DNA of 35,296 nt from an uncultured Bacillota bacterium (lineage in GTDB: Bacteria; Bacillota; Clostridia; Peptostreptococcales; Anaerovoracaceae), in the NCBI GenBank assembly GCA_946410475.1, contig CAMKAM010000002.1, forward strand, positions 1 to 35,296, written 5' to 3'. Positions within the stretch are counted from its first letter, which is position 1. Each line of letters opens with the position of its first letter. Shown piece after piece: positions 7,485 through 15,868 of the stretch. Under the pieces are notes generated by a model that made no database searches, was not told the DNA's origin, and was given only the letters and a program-made list of their open reading frames with translations. The translations under genes were made by a program, and so were the position numbers.

Positions 7485-7513
7485 ATTATATGGTCTTTGC
7501 CCTCTTTAGTCAA
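7485..7513 (-). promoter_or_regulatory. strong sigma-A-type promoter of the SRP RNA
   Basis: TTGACT (7513-7508) and TATAAT (7490-7485) are separated by exactly 17 nt. Transcription should start near 7478, just before the 5' strand of the SRP RNA closing helix. The -35 hexamer overlaps the TAA stop of the AIR-synthase-like gene (7508-7506). It may also drive dnaX, ybaB, recR and the genes beyond. Confidence 0.85.
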
Positions 7514-8486
7514 CGGCTTTATATATCTCGTCCGAAGCCGGAGGCTCTATCTGCGTGCCGTCTTCGAACCTGATACCGGCCTCTTCTTCCTCGACCTGAC
7601 CGATGCAGGTGAGGGCTATCCCTGCCTGCTCCATCGTCTCTTTCATCTCCGCGAATTTTTCGCGTTCGCAGACGATCAGCATGCATCCGCTCGATATCAG
7701 TCTCATGAAATCGAGATCGAAAGCCTTGCAGAGTTTGACGGTGATCCCGCTTACAGGTATCTCCGCCCTGTCGACAGTGGCGCCCATTCCGCTGACACGG
7801 CACATCTCCCATACCGCTCCGAGGATGCCGCCCTCAGTGACGTCGTGCATACCGTGGGTCCCTATCCTTCCGGCGATGATGCCTTCCTTCACGACGCTGA
7901 CCTGATCGAGCATGGCTCTGGCTTCCTCAGCCTCTTCATCCGTCAGTATGCCTGAAACGTCCTTTTCCGTCGCGATGATGCCCGTGCCCTCGAGTCCGAT
8001 CTTCTTCGTAACGAGTATGAGGTCTCCGGGGCGCATGTCCTTTCCGTCCTGCGATCCTCCCGCAGGGCCGCGGCCTATAGCCGTCGATATCATGACCGGT
8101 TGGTTGACAGCTCTGGTGATCTCGGTGTGCCCGCCGACTATCTCGACGCCGAGCTCTTCGCTGGCCTTTCCGGCCTGATCCATCATGTTCTCTATCTGTT
8201 CCTCTGTCGTTCCTTCAGGAAGAAGCACCGCAAGAAGCAGACCGACCGGCTCGACGCCGTTCGATGCGATATCGTTGCACGAGATGTGCACGGCCAGCCT
8301 TCCGATGTCTTCTATCGACGCCGTGATCGGGTCAGTCGACAGCACGCACTCGTAGTCGCCGTAATCGATGACGGCGCAGTCCTCGCCGATCCCCGGTCTC
8401 GTGATCACTTCGTCTCTCCTGAACGTGATCTTGTCGAACACTATCTTTTTCAAAAGTTCACTGTCCAGTTTTCCTACTTTAAGCAT
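7506..8486 (-). CDS. AIR synthase-related protein (HypE-like)
   Basis: The 326-residue protein belongs to the PurM/HypE/ThiL/SelD superfamily of ATP-binding enzymes. An N-terminal GIGEDCAVIDYGDYECVLSTDPIT stretch carries the Gly/Asp-rich nucleotide and metal site. An AIRS_C half follows, with MRPGDLILVTKKIGLEGTGIIATE and GMHDVTEGGILGAVWEM. The closest type is the HypE branch (COG0309). True HypE ends in a conserved cysteine that carries the cyanide group; this protein ends in ASDEIYKAVD with no such cysteine, so hydrogenase maturation is doubtful. The SelD catalytic Cys/Sec motif is also absent. No hyp genes are nearby. Its start overlaps the ligA stop by 8 nt. The reaction is unknown. Confidence 0.8.
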   Translation of the reverse strand: MLKVGKLDSELLKKIVFDKITFRRDEVITRPGIGEDCAVIDYGDYECVLSTDPITASIEDIGRLAVHISCNDIASNGVEPVGLLLAVLLPEGTTEEQIENMMDQAGKASEELGVEIVGGHTEITRAVNQPVMISTAIGRGPAGGSQDGKDMRPGDLILVTKKIGLEGTGIIATEKDVSGILTDEEAEEARAMLDQVSVVKEGIIAGRIGTHGMHDVTEGGILGAVWEMCRVSGMGATVDRAEIPVSGITVKLCKAFDLDFMRLISSGCMLIVCEREKFAEMKETMEQAGIALTCIGQVEEEEAGIRFEDGTQIEPPASDEIYKAVD

Positions 8487-10449
8487 CCTTTATACCGAAC
8501 CTTTCCATGAAGTCTTCTTCTGTGATGACCGGCACGCCCAGCTGGGCGGCCTTCTTGTTCTTCGACGAGGAACTCGTCTTATCATTATTGATGAGGAACG
8601 ATGTGTTGCCGCTGACAGAGCCCGCGGCCTTTCCTCCCATATCCTGTATCAGTTCCTGCAGCTCCTTCCTGTTCGAGAAGTGCTTCAAGCTGCCCGTAAT
8701 GACGAATGTCAGCCCCTCCAGCTTCTGCTCGGCGGGCTGCACGCTCTCTTCGAATCCTATCTCCGAGAGTATATCTTCTACAGTCTTCCTGTTTTCTTCA
8801 TCAGCAAAATATCCCGTAAAGGCATCCGCCAGGACCTCTCCTACTCCGTCTATCTCGAGCAGTTCTTCCTTCGACAGACTGCTGATCTTCTCCCAGTCTC
8901 CGCCGCAGTGCCTCGATATCATCCCGGCGTTCGCCGAGCCTATCCCCGTTATCCCGAGGGCATAAAGCAGCCTCGCAGGGTTCGTCTTTCTGGCCTTGTC
9001 GGCGGCTGCCATGAGATTCGCGAGCGACTTTTCGCCCATGCCTTCGAGGGAAGCGATCTCTTCCGCGTGGTCCCCGAGCCTGAACAGATCCGCCGGCGTC
9101 TTCAGAGCTCCGACAGATATCAGCTTCTCTATCGTCTGCTCCGAAAGGCCCTCGATGTTCATAGCGTCTCTGCTCGCGAACAGCGCGAACGATTTCGTCT
9201 GCTTCGCCGGGCACGACGGATTACCGCATATCAACACCCTAACGTCGGCTTCCTGCCTGATCACTGCAGGCCCGCCGCATACGGGGCAGATGTCCGGAAC
9301 GGCGGCACTTCCGCTCTTCGTCACGTTCTCAGCTATCTGCGGTATGATCATATTCGCCTTGTAGACCCTGATCGTATCCCCGATGCCGAGCTTCAGATCC
9401 TCGACTATGCTGACGTTGTGCACCGACGCCCTCGATACGGTCGTTCCTTCGAGCTCTACCGGGTCGAACACCGCGATCGGATTGATGAGGCCGGTCCTCG
9501 ACGCGCTCCACTCGATCTCTCTCAGAGTCGTCTCAGCGATCTCGTCTCTCCACTTGAAGGCGATGCCGTCTCTGGGGTATTTGGCCGTGACGCCGAGCGA
9601 CTTTCCGTAAGCTATATCTTCATATATCAGAACGAGTCCGTCAGAGGGATCTTCGTTCTCAGGTATCTTCTTCTCAAAATCCGCGATTGCCTGCTTCACG
9701 CTTCCCGCGTCGACCAGAACATGATCGACCACGGCGAAGCCCTGGCTGCTCATCCAGTCGAACTGGGCCATCCTGGAGTCCGTGTCATCTCCGCCCTTCA
9801 CGAGAGCAAATGCCGTGAACCTCACGTTCCTCTCCGCAGTGACCTTGTTGTTCAGCTGCCGCACCGACCCGCTGCAGAGGTTCCTCGGGTTCTTGTATTT
9901 CGCATCTGCCTCGCCTATCCCGGCGTTGATCCTCTCGAACTCCGCGTAGGATATCGTCGCCTCGCCCCTGAGTATCACCTCGTCCTTATACGGGATAGTG
10001 AGCGGAATGTTCGAAAAGACGCGGGCGTTGTTCGTTATGACCTCGCCGACCTCTCCGTTTCCGCGCGTTACGGCCTTGACGAGCTCTCCGCCCTGATATG
10101 TCAGCACGACCGTCAGTCCGTCCAGCTTCCACGAGAGGACGCCCTTCCTGTCTCCGAGCCAGGAGACGATCTCATCCGGATCCTTCGTCTTGCCCAGGGA
10201 GAGCATCTTTTCCTCGTGCCTCTCCTTTGGCAGTTCATCGAGCAGTTCATATCCGACCCTCTGCGTCGGGCTGCCCGCCATTACGATGCCCGTCTCCTTC
10301 TCGAGCGCTTCAAGCTCGTCGTAGAGCCTGTCGTACTCGAAGTTGGTCATTATCTCCTTGCTGTCCGTGTAGTAAGCCCTTGCCGCTTCATCGAGCTGAC
10401 CGACAAGTTCGGTCATCCTTTTTCTTTTTTCATCTGATGCGCCAGCCAT
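8479..10449 (-). CDS. ligA: NAD-dependent DNA ligase LigA
   Basis: LigA seals nicks in DNA using NAD+. The 656-residue protein has the complete layout: an Ia domain with YY and EYDRLYDEL (about 15-50), the nucleotidyltransferase with catalytic K108 in KLDG, TRGNG near 129, and NPRNLCSGSVRQLN. An OB fold, a four-cysteine zinc finger (CPVCGG then CGNPSCPA), helix-hairpin-helix repeats (GLSEQTIEKL, GMGEKSLANL, GIGSANAGMI, GVGEVLADAF) and a C-terminal BRCT domain (about 580-656) follow. Several usually invariant spots are altered: KLDG instead of KIDG and GEVITNNA in place of GEDVTxNV. This suggests a divergent subfamily. It is probably cotranscribed with pcrA, 25 nt upstream. Confidence 0.93.
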   Translation of the reverse strand: MAGASDEKRKRMTELVGQLDEAARAYYTDSKEIMTNFEYDRLYDELEALEKETGIVMAGSPTQRVGYELLDELPKERHEEKMLSLGKTKDPDEIVSWLGDRKGVLSWKLDGLTVVLTYQGGELVKAVTRGNGEVGEVITNNARVFSNIPLTIPYKDEVILRGEATISYAEFERINAGIGEADAKYKNPRNLCSGSVRQLNNKVTAERNVRFTAFALVKGGDDTDSRMAQFDWMSSQGFAVVDHVLVDAGSVKQAIADFEKKIPENEDPSDGLVLIYEDIAYGKSLGVTAKYPRDGIAFKWRDEIAETTLREIEWSASRTGLINPIAVFDPVELEGTTVSRASVHNVSIVEDLKLGIGDTIRVYKANMIIPQIAENVTKSGSAAVPDICPVCGGPAVIRQEADVRVLICGNPSCPAKQTKSFALFASRDAMNIEGLSEQTIEKLISVGALKTPADLFRLGDHAEEIASLEGMGEKSLANLMAAADKARKTNPARLLYALGITGIGSANAGMISRHCGGDWEKISSLSKEELLEIDGVGEVLADAFTGYFADEENRKTVEDILSEIGFEESVQPAEQKLEGLTFVITGSLKHFSNRKELQELIQDMGGKAAGSVSGNTSFLINNDKTSSSSKNKKAAQLGVPVITEEDFMERFGIKDA

Positions 10450-10474
10450 ATCCGACCTTCCTATCTGACCTGTG

Positions 10475-12715
10475 TTATATCTTCGTTATAGGCGCCATGT
10501 CCGCAGCCAGCTTTTTCTTGCCGGCGCTGTCGAACATGACTTCAACTATTTTCCCTTCGGCCTTGACTACGAGGCCCTCTCCGAATTTCGCGTGCCGCAC
10601 TCTGTCTCCGGCTGAGAGCTGTACGGGAGCTTTCTTCTCCTTGACCTCTCTCTTCGCCTGCCTTAGTCTGTCGAACGGCATCGCCGGCGCGCGGCCTGCG
10701 GATCCGTCGATCGGCTTTGCAGTTCCGAATCTTGCATCGCTCTTCTTCTCATAGACGGCGTCACCTGTCAGGAGCTTTGGATCGAGCTCTCTCATGAAGA
10801 CCGACTCCCTCGTAAAGCTGCCCTTGCCGTACATCACCCTGTACTGGGCGCTCGTGAGATACAGCCTCTCCTTCGCCCTCGTCATTCCGACGTAGCAGAG
10901 CCTGCGCTCCTCCTCCATCTTCCCCGGATCATCGACCGAGCGCCATCCCGGGAACAGACCGTCCTCCATGCCCGGCATGAAAACGACAGGGAACTCCAGC
11001 CCCTTCGCGCTGTGCATAGTCATCATCGTGACTGCGTCGGCTCCGGAATCGTGATTGTCTATATCCGAAAGCAGCGATATCTTTTCCAGGAAGCCCGCAA
11101 GGCTCCTATCGGGCGCGGACGCCTCCGGATCGTCAAGTCCTTCCATTGCCGTCATCGCCTCTATCTCTCCGTTATCGTAATTCTCGATTACCGTCCTGAA
11201 TTCGAGCAGGTTCTCTATCCTCGAGTCGGCTTCCACCGTGTTCTCGTCCTCGAGGGCCTTCATATATCCCGAATCTCTGAGAAGACCGTCGTAGATATCC
11301 CTGACCCTGAGATTCTCCATCTCAGCATGATACTTTTCTATGCACTCCGTGAATGCGGCGATGGACTTTCTCGCCTTGGCGCCTATGCCGCCCATCATCG
11401 ACTCGTCCTTTATGCACGAGAATATGCTGGTATCGTAAGCCCTTGCCAGAGCCGCGAGCTTTCCGACCGTCGTCTGGCCGACGCCCCTCTTGGGTTCGTT
11501 GATGACGCGCATGAGAGATACGTCATCCGAAGGGTTCTGCACCAGCCTCATGTAAGCGAGCATGTCCTTGATCTCTTTCCGCTCGTAGTATCTGACGCTG
11601 CCGACCACCCTGTAGGGCACGTTCCGCCTCGAGAATGCTTCTTCAAAAACACGGGACTGCGCGTTCGTCCTGTACAGGACGGCGATGTCCCTGTACTTCA
11701 TGCCTTTCCCGGCCAGATGGGATATCTCCTGCGCGATATACATCGCCTCATCCGTCTCGTTGTCGGCCCTCCTGTACATTATCTTTTCGCCTCTTCCGGC
11801 ATCGGTCCAGAGCTTCTTGCTCTTTCTCTGATGGTTGTTCTCTATCACTGAGTGAGCCGCGTCCAGGATGTTCGCCGTCGAGCGGTAGTTCTGCTCTAGC
11901 TTGATCACCGTGGCGTCAGGGAAGTCCTTCTCGAAGTCGAGGATATTTCGTATATCCGCCCCTCTCCACTGATATATGCACTGGTCATCGTCACCGACCA
12001 CGCAGATGTTCCTGCTGGCCTCGGCGAGATATTTCACGAATTTATACTGGGTCCTGTTCGTATCCTGGTACTCGTCGACCATGATGTACCTGAAGCGGTC
12101 CTGATACTTTTCGAGGACCTGCCTGTCTTCTTCGAAGAGCCTGACCGTATTCAGGAGCAGATCGTCGAAGTCCATGGCGTTGTTCCTTCTCAGGATCCTG
12201 TCATATTCTTTATAAATATCGTATATCCTCTCCTTGCCCGGGTCCTGCCCGAACGTCTCACGGTACTGCTTCGGGCTCATCTCCGCTTCCTTGCAGGCGG
12301 AGATCGCCGCTATCACTCCGTTGATCGGACAATACTTCGTGTCGATGTCCAGCTCCTTCATCACCCTCCTGATGCACGACTTGACGTCGACCGTGTCGTA
12401 TACGACAAAATCCTTTCCGTAACCAAGGACATCAGCGTCACGGCGGAGTATCCTCAGGCACGCCGCGTGGAACGTCATTATCCACATGGGCACCGGTCCT
12501 CCCGCCAGCTGCTCGACCCTGTCTCTCATCTCTCCCGCCGCCTTGTTCGTGAATGTGACGGCGAGGATGTTGTAGGGAGAAACTCCCGTATCCAAAAGAT
12601 GCGCGATGCGGCTCGTCATAGTACTCGTCTTGCCGCTTCCCGCGCCTGCGAGGATCAAAAGAGGACCCTCAGTGTGCATTACTGCCTTTTGCTGTTCAAT
12701 ATTCAAGTTTACCAT
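10475..12715 (-). CDS. pcrA: ATP-dependent DNA helicase PcrA (UvrD/Rep family)
   Basis: PcrA is the SF1A 3'-5' helicase used in repair and in clearing RecA and transcription complexes. The 746-residue protein has the expected motifs in order: Q-motif LNIEQQKAV, Walker A AGAGSGKT (23-30), DEYQDTN, GDDDQCIYQWRGA, LEQNYRS, the TMHSAKGLEFPVVF motif and VGMTRAKERL. It ends in a Tudor-like domain (GDRVRHAKFGEGLVVKAEG) that contacts RNA polymerase in PcrA. The start at 12715 fits the conserved N-terminus, but no ribosome binding site is visible before it; codons upstream run back into the EamA gene. A promoter-like element places the mRNA start at the ATG itself. Length is normal. Confidence 0.95.
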   Translation of the reverse strand: MVNLNIEQQKAVMHTEGPLLILAGAGSGKTSTMTSRIAHLLDTGVSPYNILAVTFTNKAAGEMRDRVEQLAGGPVPMWIMTFHAACLRILRRDADVLGYGKDFVVYDTVDVKSCIRRVMKELDIDTKYCPINGVIAAISACKEAEMSPKQYRETFGQDPGKERIYDIYKEYDRILRRNNAMDFDDLLLNTVRLFEEDRQVLEKYQDRFRYIMVDEYQDTNRTQYKFVKYLAEASRNICVVGDDDQCIYQWRGADIRNILDFEKDFPDATVIKLEQNYRSTANILDAAHSVIENNHQRKSKKLWTDAGRGEKIMYRRADNETDEAMYIAQEISHLAGKGMKYRDIAVLYRTNAQSRVFEEAFSRRNVPYRVVGSVRYYERKEIKDMLAYMRLVQNPSDDVSLMRVINEPKRGVGQTTVGKLAALARAYDTSIFSCIKDESMMGGIGAKARKSIAAFTECIEKYHAEMENLRVRDIYDGLLRDSGYMKALEDENTVEADSRIENLLEFRTVIENYDNGEIEAMTAMEGLDDPEASAPDRSLAGFLEKISLLSDIDNHDSGADAVTMMTMHSAKGLEFPVVFMPGMEDGLFPGWRSVDDPGKMEEERRLCYVGMTRAKERLYLTSAQYRVMYGKGSFTRESVFMRELDPKLLTGDAVYEKKSDARFGTAKPIDGSAGRAPAMPFDRLRQAKREVKEKKAPVQLSAGDRVRHAKFGEGLVVKAEGKIVEVMFDSAGKKKLAADMAPITKI

Positions 12716-12722
12716 AGATAAT

Positions 12723-12751
12723 ATATTAACCCGAACGGGTGCGAAATTCAA
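12723..12751 (-). promoter_or_regulatory. candidate promoter giving a leaderless pcrA mRNA
   Basis: TTGAAT (12751-12746) and TAATAT (12728-12723) are spaced by 17 nt. Only 7 nt separate the -10 from the pcrA ATG, so the first transcribed base would be at or next to the A of the start codon. The -35 covers the TGA stop of the EamA gene. A small inverted repeat (ACCCG, TT, CGGGT) lies in the spacer. Confidence 0.45.
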
Positions 12752-13638
12752 TCGCTTTGAGACTGGCCTTTCAGACCGACGCCGAGGACTCCCGCGAGTA
12801 TGAGGATCATGCCGATCACCGACAAAACAGTGAGGTGATCGCCTCTGAAGAACACACCGACCCACACTCCGATCAGAGTGATGCCGTTGGCGATGAAGAG
12901 TGCGCTTATGTAAGCAGGTATCTTCGAAAGGACATAATTCCAGAGTATGTAGCCCAGAGCCGAGCATATGAATCCGAGGTATATCCCGGAAACGATCACG
13001 GAAGGATTGTGGACAGCGATGCTTACCGTCTCAGGCAGCTGACCTCTGATAAGGACAACGACGGTATAGAATATACCGCCTCCCACGCACTGCAGGAACG
13101 CCAGATCGATCGGCGCGAACTCGCCCGATACCCTTTCAGACGTTATGCTGTACATAGCTCCAGTGATGACAGCAGCGAACAGTATGATGACGCCTATCGT
13201 CTCTCCCCCGAAGCCCTCGGAGTAGTCGACCGTGAGAAGCACGCCCGCAAGCGAGATCACTATGCAGGCTGCGACGATCTTACTTATCCGGACTTTCAGG
13301 AATACTGCGGAGATCAGCGCGACGGCAACAGGTACCAGGGCCAGTATGACAGCAGACTCGGCGACCGTCGTCAGCCTTATCCCTTCCAGCTCGCACACCG
13401 CATAAAGACACGGCTGGAACAGGGCGACAGGCGCTGCATGCAGCCAGTTCTTCCCTTTGAACTCTATCTTCACCAGACGCAGGGCCATCAGAGCGAGCAT
13501 GCTAACGAGCGCGAACGACCATCTGATCGCCGCGCTCTGGAATGAATCTGCGTATATGAGGAGTTCACTGCTTGCCAGGAACGTCATCCCCATTATCACG
13601 GTGACCGCCACTGTCGCCGCTATCGCCTTTTTCTCCAC
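12748..13638 (-). CDS. EamA/DMT superfamily transporter
   Basis: The 296-residue membrane protein has about ten hydrophobic segments in two repeated halves, the layout of the drug/metabolite transporter superfamily. The second half ends with the family-like segment SALFIANGITLIGVWVGVFFRG and then two further helices. Substrate cannot be deduced; relatives export amino acids, nucleosides or other metabolites. The likely start is GTG at 13638, with AAGG about 12 nt upstream. It begins 34 nt after the stop of the beta-CASP gene, with no terminator in between, so it is probably cotranscribed. Confidence 0.85.
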   Translation of the reverse strand: MEKKAIAATVAVTVIMGMTFLASSELLIYADSFQSAAIRWSFALVSMLALMALRLVKIEFKGKNWLHAAPVALFQPCLYAVCELEGIRLTTVAESAVILALVPVAVALISAVFLKVRISKIVAACIVISLAGVLLTVDYSEGFGGETIGVIILFAAVITGAMYSITSERVSGEFAPIDLAFLQCVGGGIFYTVVVLIRGQLPETVSIAVHNPSVIVSGIYLGFICSALGYILWNYVLSKIPAYISALFIANGITLIGVWVGVFFRGDHLTVLSVIGMILILAGVLGVGLKGQSQSD

Positions 13639-13672
13639 TCTGCTTTGTGACCTTTCTTATCCCTATCTCTTT

Positions 13673-15319
13673 TTAGTCGTCTTTCGTGAGCTTAGAACCG
13701 AGGTTGACTGCGTTCTTCTCAAGATCGATGACTACGTTCTTGATATTGTTGAATTTCTCCGGATCGATATCATCCGTTGCTATGAGGCTCGAATTGTAGA
13801 GGACGTTCTCAAGAGTATCGTGGACTCTCCAGATCCTGGCTCTGAGGTTGCTTATCTCATCTTTGTCCACGCCCTGAACGTTCGTCTCTTCGATCTCGAG
13901 CAGATCTGCCGTCTCGAGTTCAAACTCCGATACCTCTCTGACCACGACAGGATCGTAGCCGAGCTTTTCCTTCAGTGTGTAAGCGAAGGCTTCTTTCGAC
14001 TCCAGTTCGCCGTGGACGAGGAATATCTGCTTCGGAGCCTTTTCGAATCCGCTTATCCACTCGAAGAGCCCGTCCTTGTCAGCATGGCCCGAGAAGCCCT
14101 CGAGGTTGTGTATCTTCGCCGCTACGTGGATCGACTCTCCGAAGAGCGATATGTCTTTTTCTCCGTCTATCAGCTTCCTGCCGAGAGTCCCCTCCGCCTG
14201 ATAGCCTACGAAGATGACGGAGTTCCTTGCATCCCATAGATTGTGCTTGAGATGATGACGGATCCTGCCCGCTTCGCACATGCCGCTCGCCGAGATTATG
14301 ATCTTCGGATCCGGATCCATGTTGATCCTCTGCGACTCTTCTGTCGTGCTGGTGAAGATGAGGCCGTTGAACTTCAGCGGGTCGTCTCCCCTCATGATAT
14401 AGTCCTTCGTCTCATCGTCGAATACCTGGGAATTCTTCTGGAACACCTCAGTCGCGTTGACCGCCATCGGCGAGTCGACATACACCTTGATGTCCTTCAG
14501 GTACTTCGTGTACTCCGTTTCGCTGTCATAGAACCTGTTCAGTTCATATATCAATTCCTGCGTACGGCCTACAGCAAAGGACGGGATGATGACGCTTCCG
14601 CCCCTCTTCGTCGTCTCTATGACGATCTTGATCAGGGCGTCGATATCATTGTCCTTTTCAGGATGGACCCTGTTTCCGTACGTCGTCTCCATGATGACCT
14701 GGTCGGCCTTCTTGATTATCTTCGGGTCTCTGAGGATCGGCCTTCCCATCACTCCGAGGTCGCCTGAGAATACGATCTTGCTCGTCTTCTCATTCTCAGT
14801 AGCGAACAGTTCTATGATGGCGGAGCCGAGTATGTGGCCCGCTTCGTTGAAGACGACCTTCATGTCCTCGTTGATCTCGATCAGCTGGTCGTATCTTACT
14901 GCTTCCACGTAAGCCAGCGTCGCCGCAGCGTCGTTGAAAGTATAGAGCGGCTCGATCGGAGGACGTCCCGCCCTCTCGTTCTTTCTGTTCTGCCACTCGG
15001 CTTCTTTTTCATGTATATATCCGCTGTCCTTCAGCATGACATCGAGGAGGTCGGCGGTCGCGTCTGTGCAGTAGATCTTTCCTTTGAACCCTCTCTTGAC
15101 CAAAAGCGGCAGTCTTCCGCAGTGGTCGATGTGAGCATGCGAAAGGATCACGCATTCTATCTGCGTGGGATCGAACGGGAAGTCCTCATAGTTGAGTCTT
15201 TCCTGCTGCTTTCCGCCCTGGAACTGTCCGCAGTCGAACAGGACCTGATGCTCTCCGCATGTGATTAGATGGCACGATCCCGTGACGCCGTTTGCCGCTC
15301 CGCAAAATCTGACTTTCAT
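13673..15319 (-). CDS. MBL-fold metallo-hydrolase with beta-CASP and RNA-specificity domains
   Basis: The 548-residue protein resembles the CPSF73-like bacterial ribonucleases. The metallo-beta-lactamase signature HAHIDHCG is at residues 61-68, with more metal ligands in FNEAGHILGSA and FSGDLG. A beta-CASP insert follows, with SFAVGRTQELIYEL and SASGMCEAGRIRHHL, and the fold closes with GFSGHADKDGLFEWI. About 90 further residues at the C-terminus look helical and charged and match nothing I know. The family includes RNA-processing nucleases, so an RNA substrate is likely but unproven. It is not RNase J, which lacks this C-terminal arrangement. An AGGAGGT site precedes the start. Confidence 0.87.
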   Translation of the reverse strand: MKVRFCGAANGVTGSCHLITCGEHQVLFDCGQFQGGKQQERLNYEDFPFDPTQIECVILSHAHIDHCGRLPLLVKRGFKGKIYCTDATADLLDVMLKDSGYIHEKEAEWQNRKNERAGRPPIEPLYTFNDAAATLAYVEAVRYDQLIEINEDMKVVFNEAGHILGSAIIELFATENEKTSKIVFSGDLGVMGRPILRDPKIIKKADQVIMETTYGNRVHPEKDNDIDALIKIVIETTKRGGSVIIPSFAVGRTQELIYELNRFYDSETEYTKYLKDIKVYVDSPMAVNATEVFQKNSQVFDDETKDYIMRGDDPLKFNGLIFTSTTEESQRINMDPDPKIIISASGMCEAGRIRHHLKHNLWDARNSVIFVGYQAEGTLGRKLIDGEKDISLFGESIHVAAKIHNLEGFSGHADKDGLFEWISGFEKAPKQIFLVHGELESKEAFAYTLKEKLGYDPVVVREVSEFELETADLLEIEETNVQGVDKDEISNLRARIWRVHDTLENVLYNSSLIATDDIDPEKFNNIKNVVIDLEKNAVNLGSKLTKDD

Positions 15320-15365
15320 GCTGTCTACCTCCTGTTGCTTTTACTGATCTTTGCCTTTTTTTGCA

Positions 15366-15848
15366 TTATTCTTCGATTATGGTTATCGTCTTGATCACCT
15401 GAGGCTCGATCGGCTTGTCGTTGAATCCCGTCGGTGTATTCACGATAGCATCAGCAGTCTCCATTCCCTCAGTGACCATGCCGAAAGCGGCGTAATCACC
15501 GTCGAGATGCGGCGCGTCAGCTACCATTACGAAGAACTGCGATCCAGCGGAATTCGGATCCATCGCTCTCGCCATCGAGAGGACTCCGCGTGTGTGCTTC
15601 AGGTCGTTATCGAATCCGTTCGAACGGAACTCTCCGGCGATGCTGTAGCCCGGGCCGCCCATACCGTTGCCGTTCGGGCATCCGCCCTGGATCATGAATC
15701 CGGGGATGACTCTGTGGAAGATCAGGCCGTCGTAGAAGCCCTTTTCGCAGAGATCTACGAAATTGTCGACCGTCTTCGGTGCTTTGTCAGGATACAGTTC
15801 TCCTGTCATCTTTCCGCCGTTTTCCATTTCGATCACGAATTTTTTCAT
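15366..15848 (-). CDS. peptidyl-prolyl cis-trans isomerase, cyclophilin type
   Basis: This 160-residue cytoplasmic cyclophilin speeds proline isomerisation during folding. It shows the active-site segments FHRVIPGFMIQGG, with the catalytic arginine, and NSAGSQFFVM, plus the GVLSMARA strand. The start at 15848 is chosen because AAAGGAG lies 8 nt upstream; an ATG 24 nt earlier overlaps the stop of the Nudix gene and has no site of its own. The ribosome binding site is embedded between the Nudix stop and this start, so the two genes are probably translated in tandem. No signal peptide is present. Confidence 0.94.
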   Translation of the reverse strand: MKKFVIEMENGGKMTGELYPDKAPKTVDNFVDLCEKGFYDGLIFHRVIPGFMIQGGCPNGNGMGGPGYSIAGEFRSNGFDNDLKHTRGVLSMARAMDPNSAGSQFFVMVADAPHLDGDYAAFGMVTEGMETADAIVNTPTGFNDKPIEPQVIKTITIIEE

Positions 15849-15868
15849 TGTCTTTTGCTCCTTTCGCC

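Noticed and set aside
7506..8486. Selenophosphate synthetase SelD
   Set aside because: The fold is the same superfamily, but the N-terminal Cys/Sec catalytic motif is absent and the N-terminus matches HypE-like proteins.
8368..10437. A 689-codon open frame on the plus strand opposite ligA
   Set aside because: It lies wholly antisense to a gene with clear LigA motifs, has no domain I recognise, is very rich in Arg and Leu, and has no ribosome binding site. It is a shadow frame.
12716..12750. LexA (SOS) box before pcrA
   Set aside because: A CGAAC half-site is present, but no paired GTTC half-site at the correct 4-nt distance; the small inverted repeat there does not fit the consensus.
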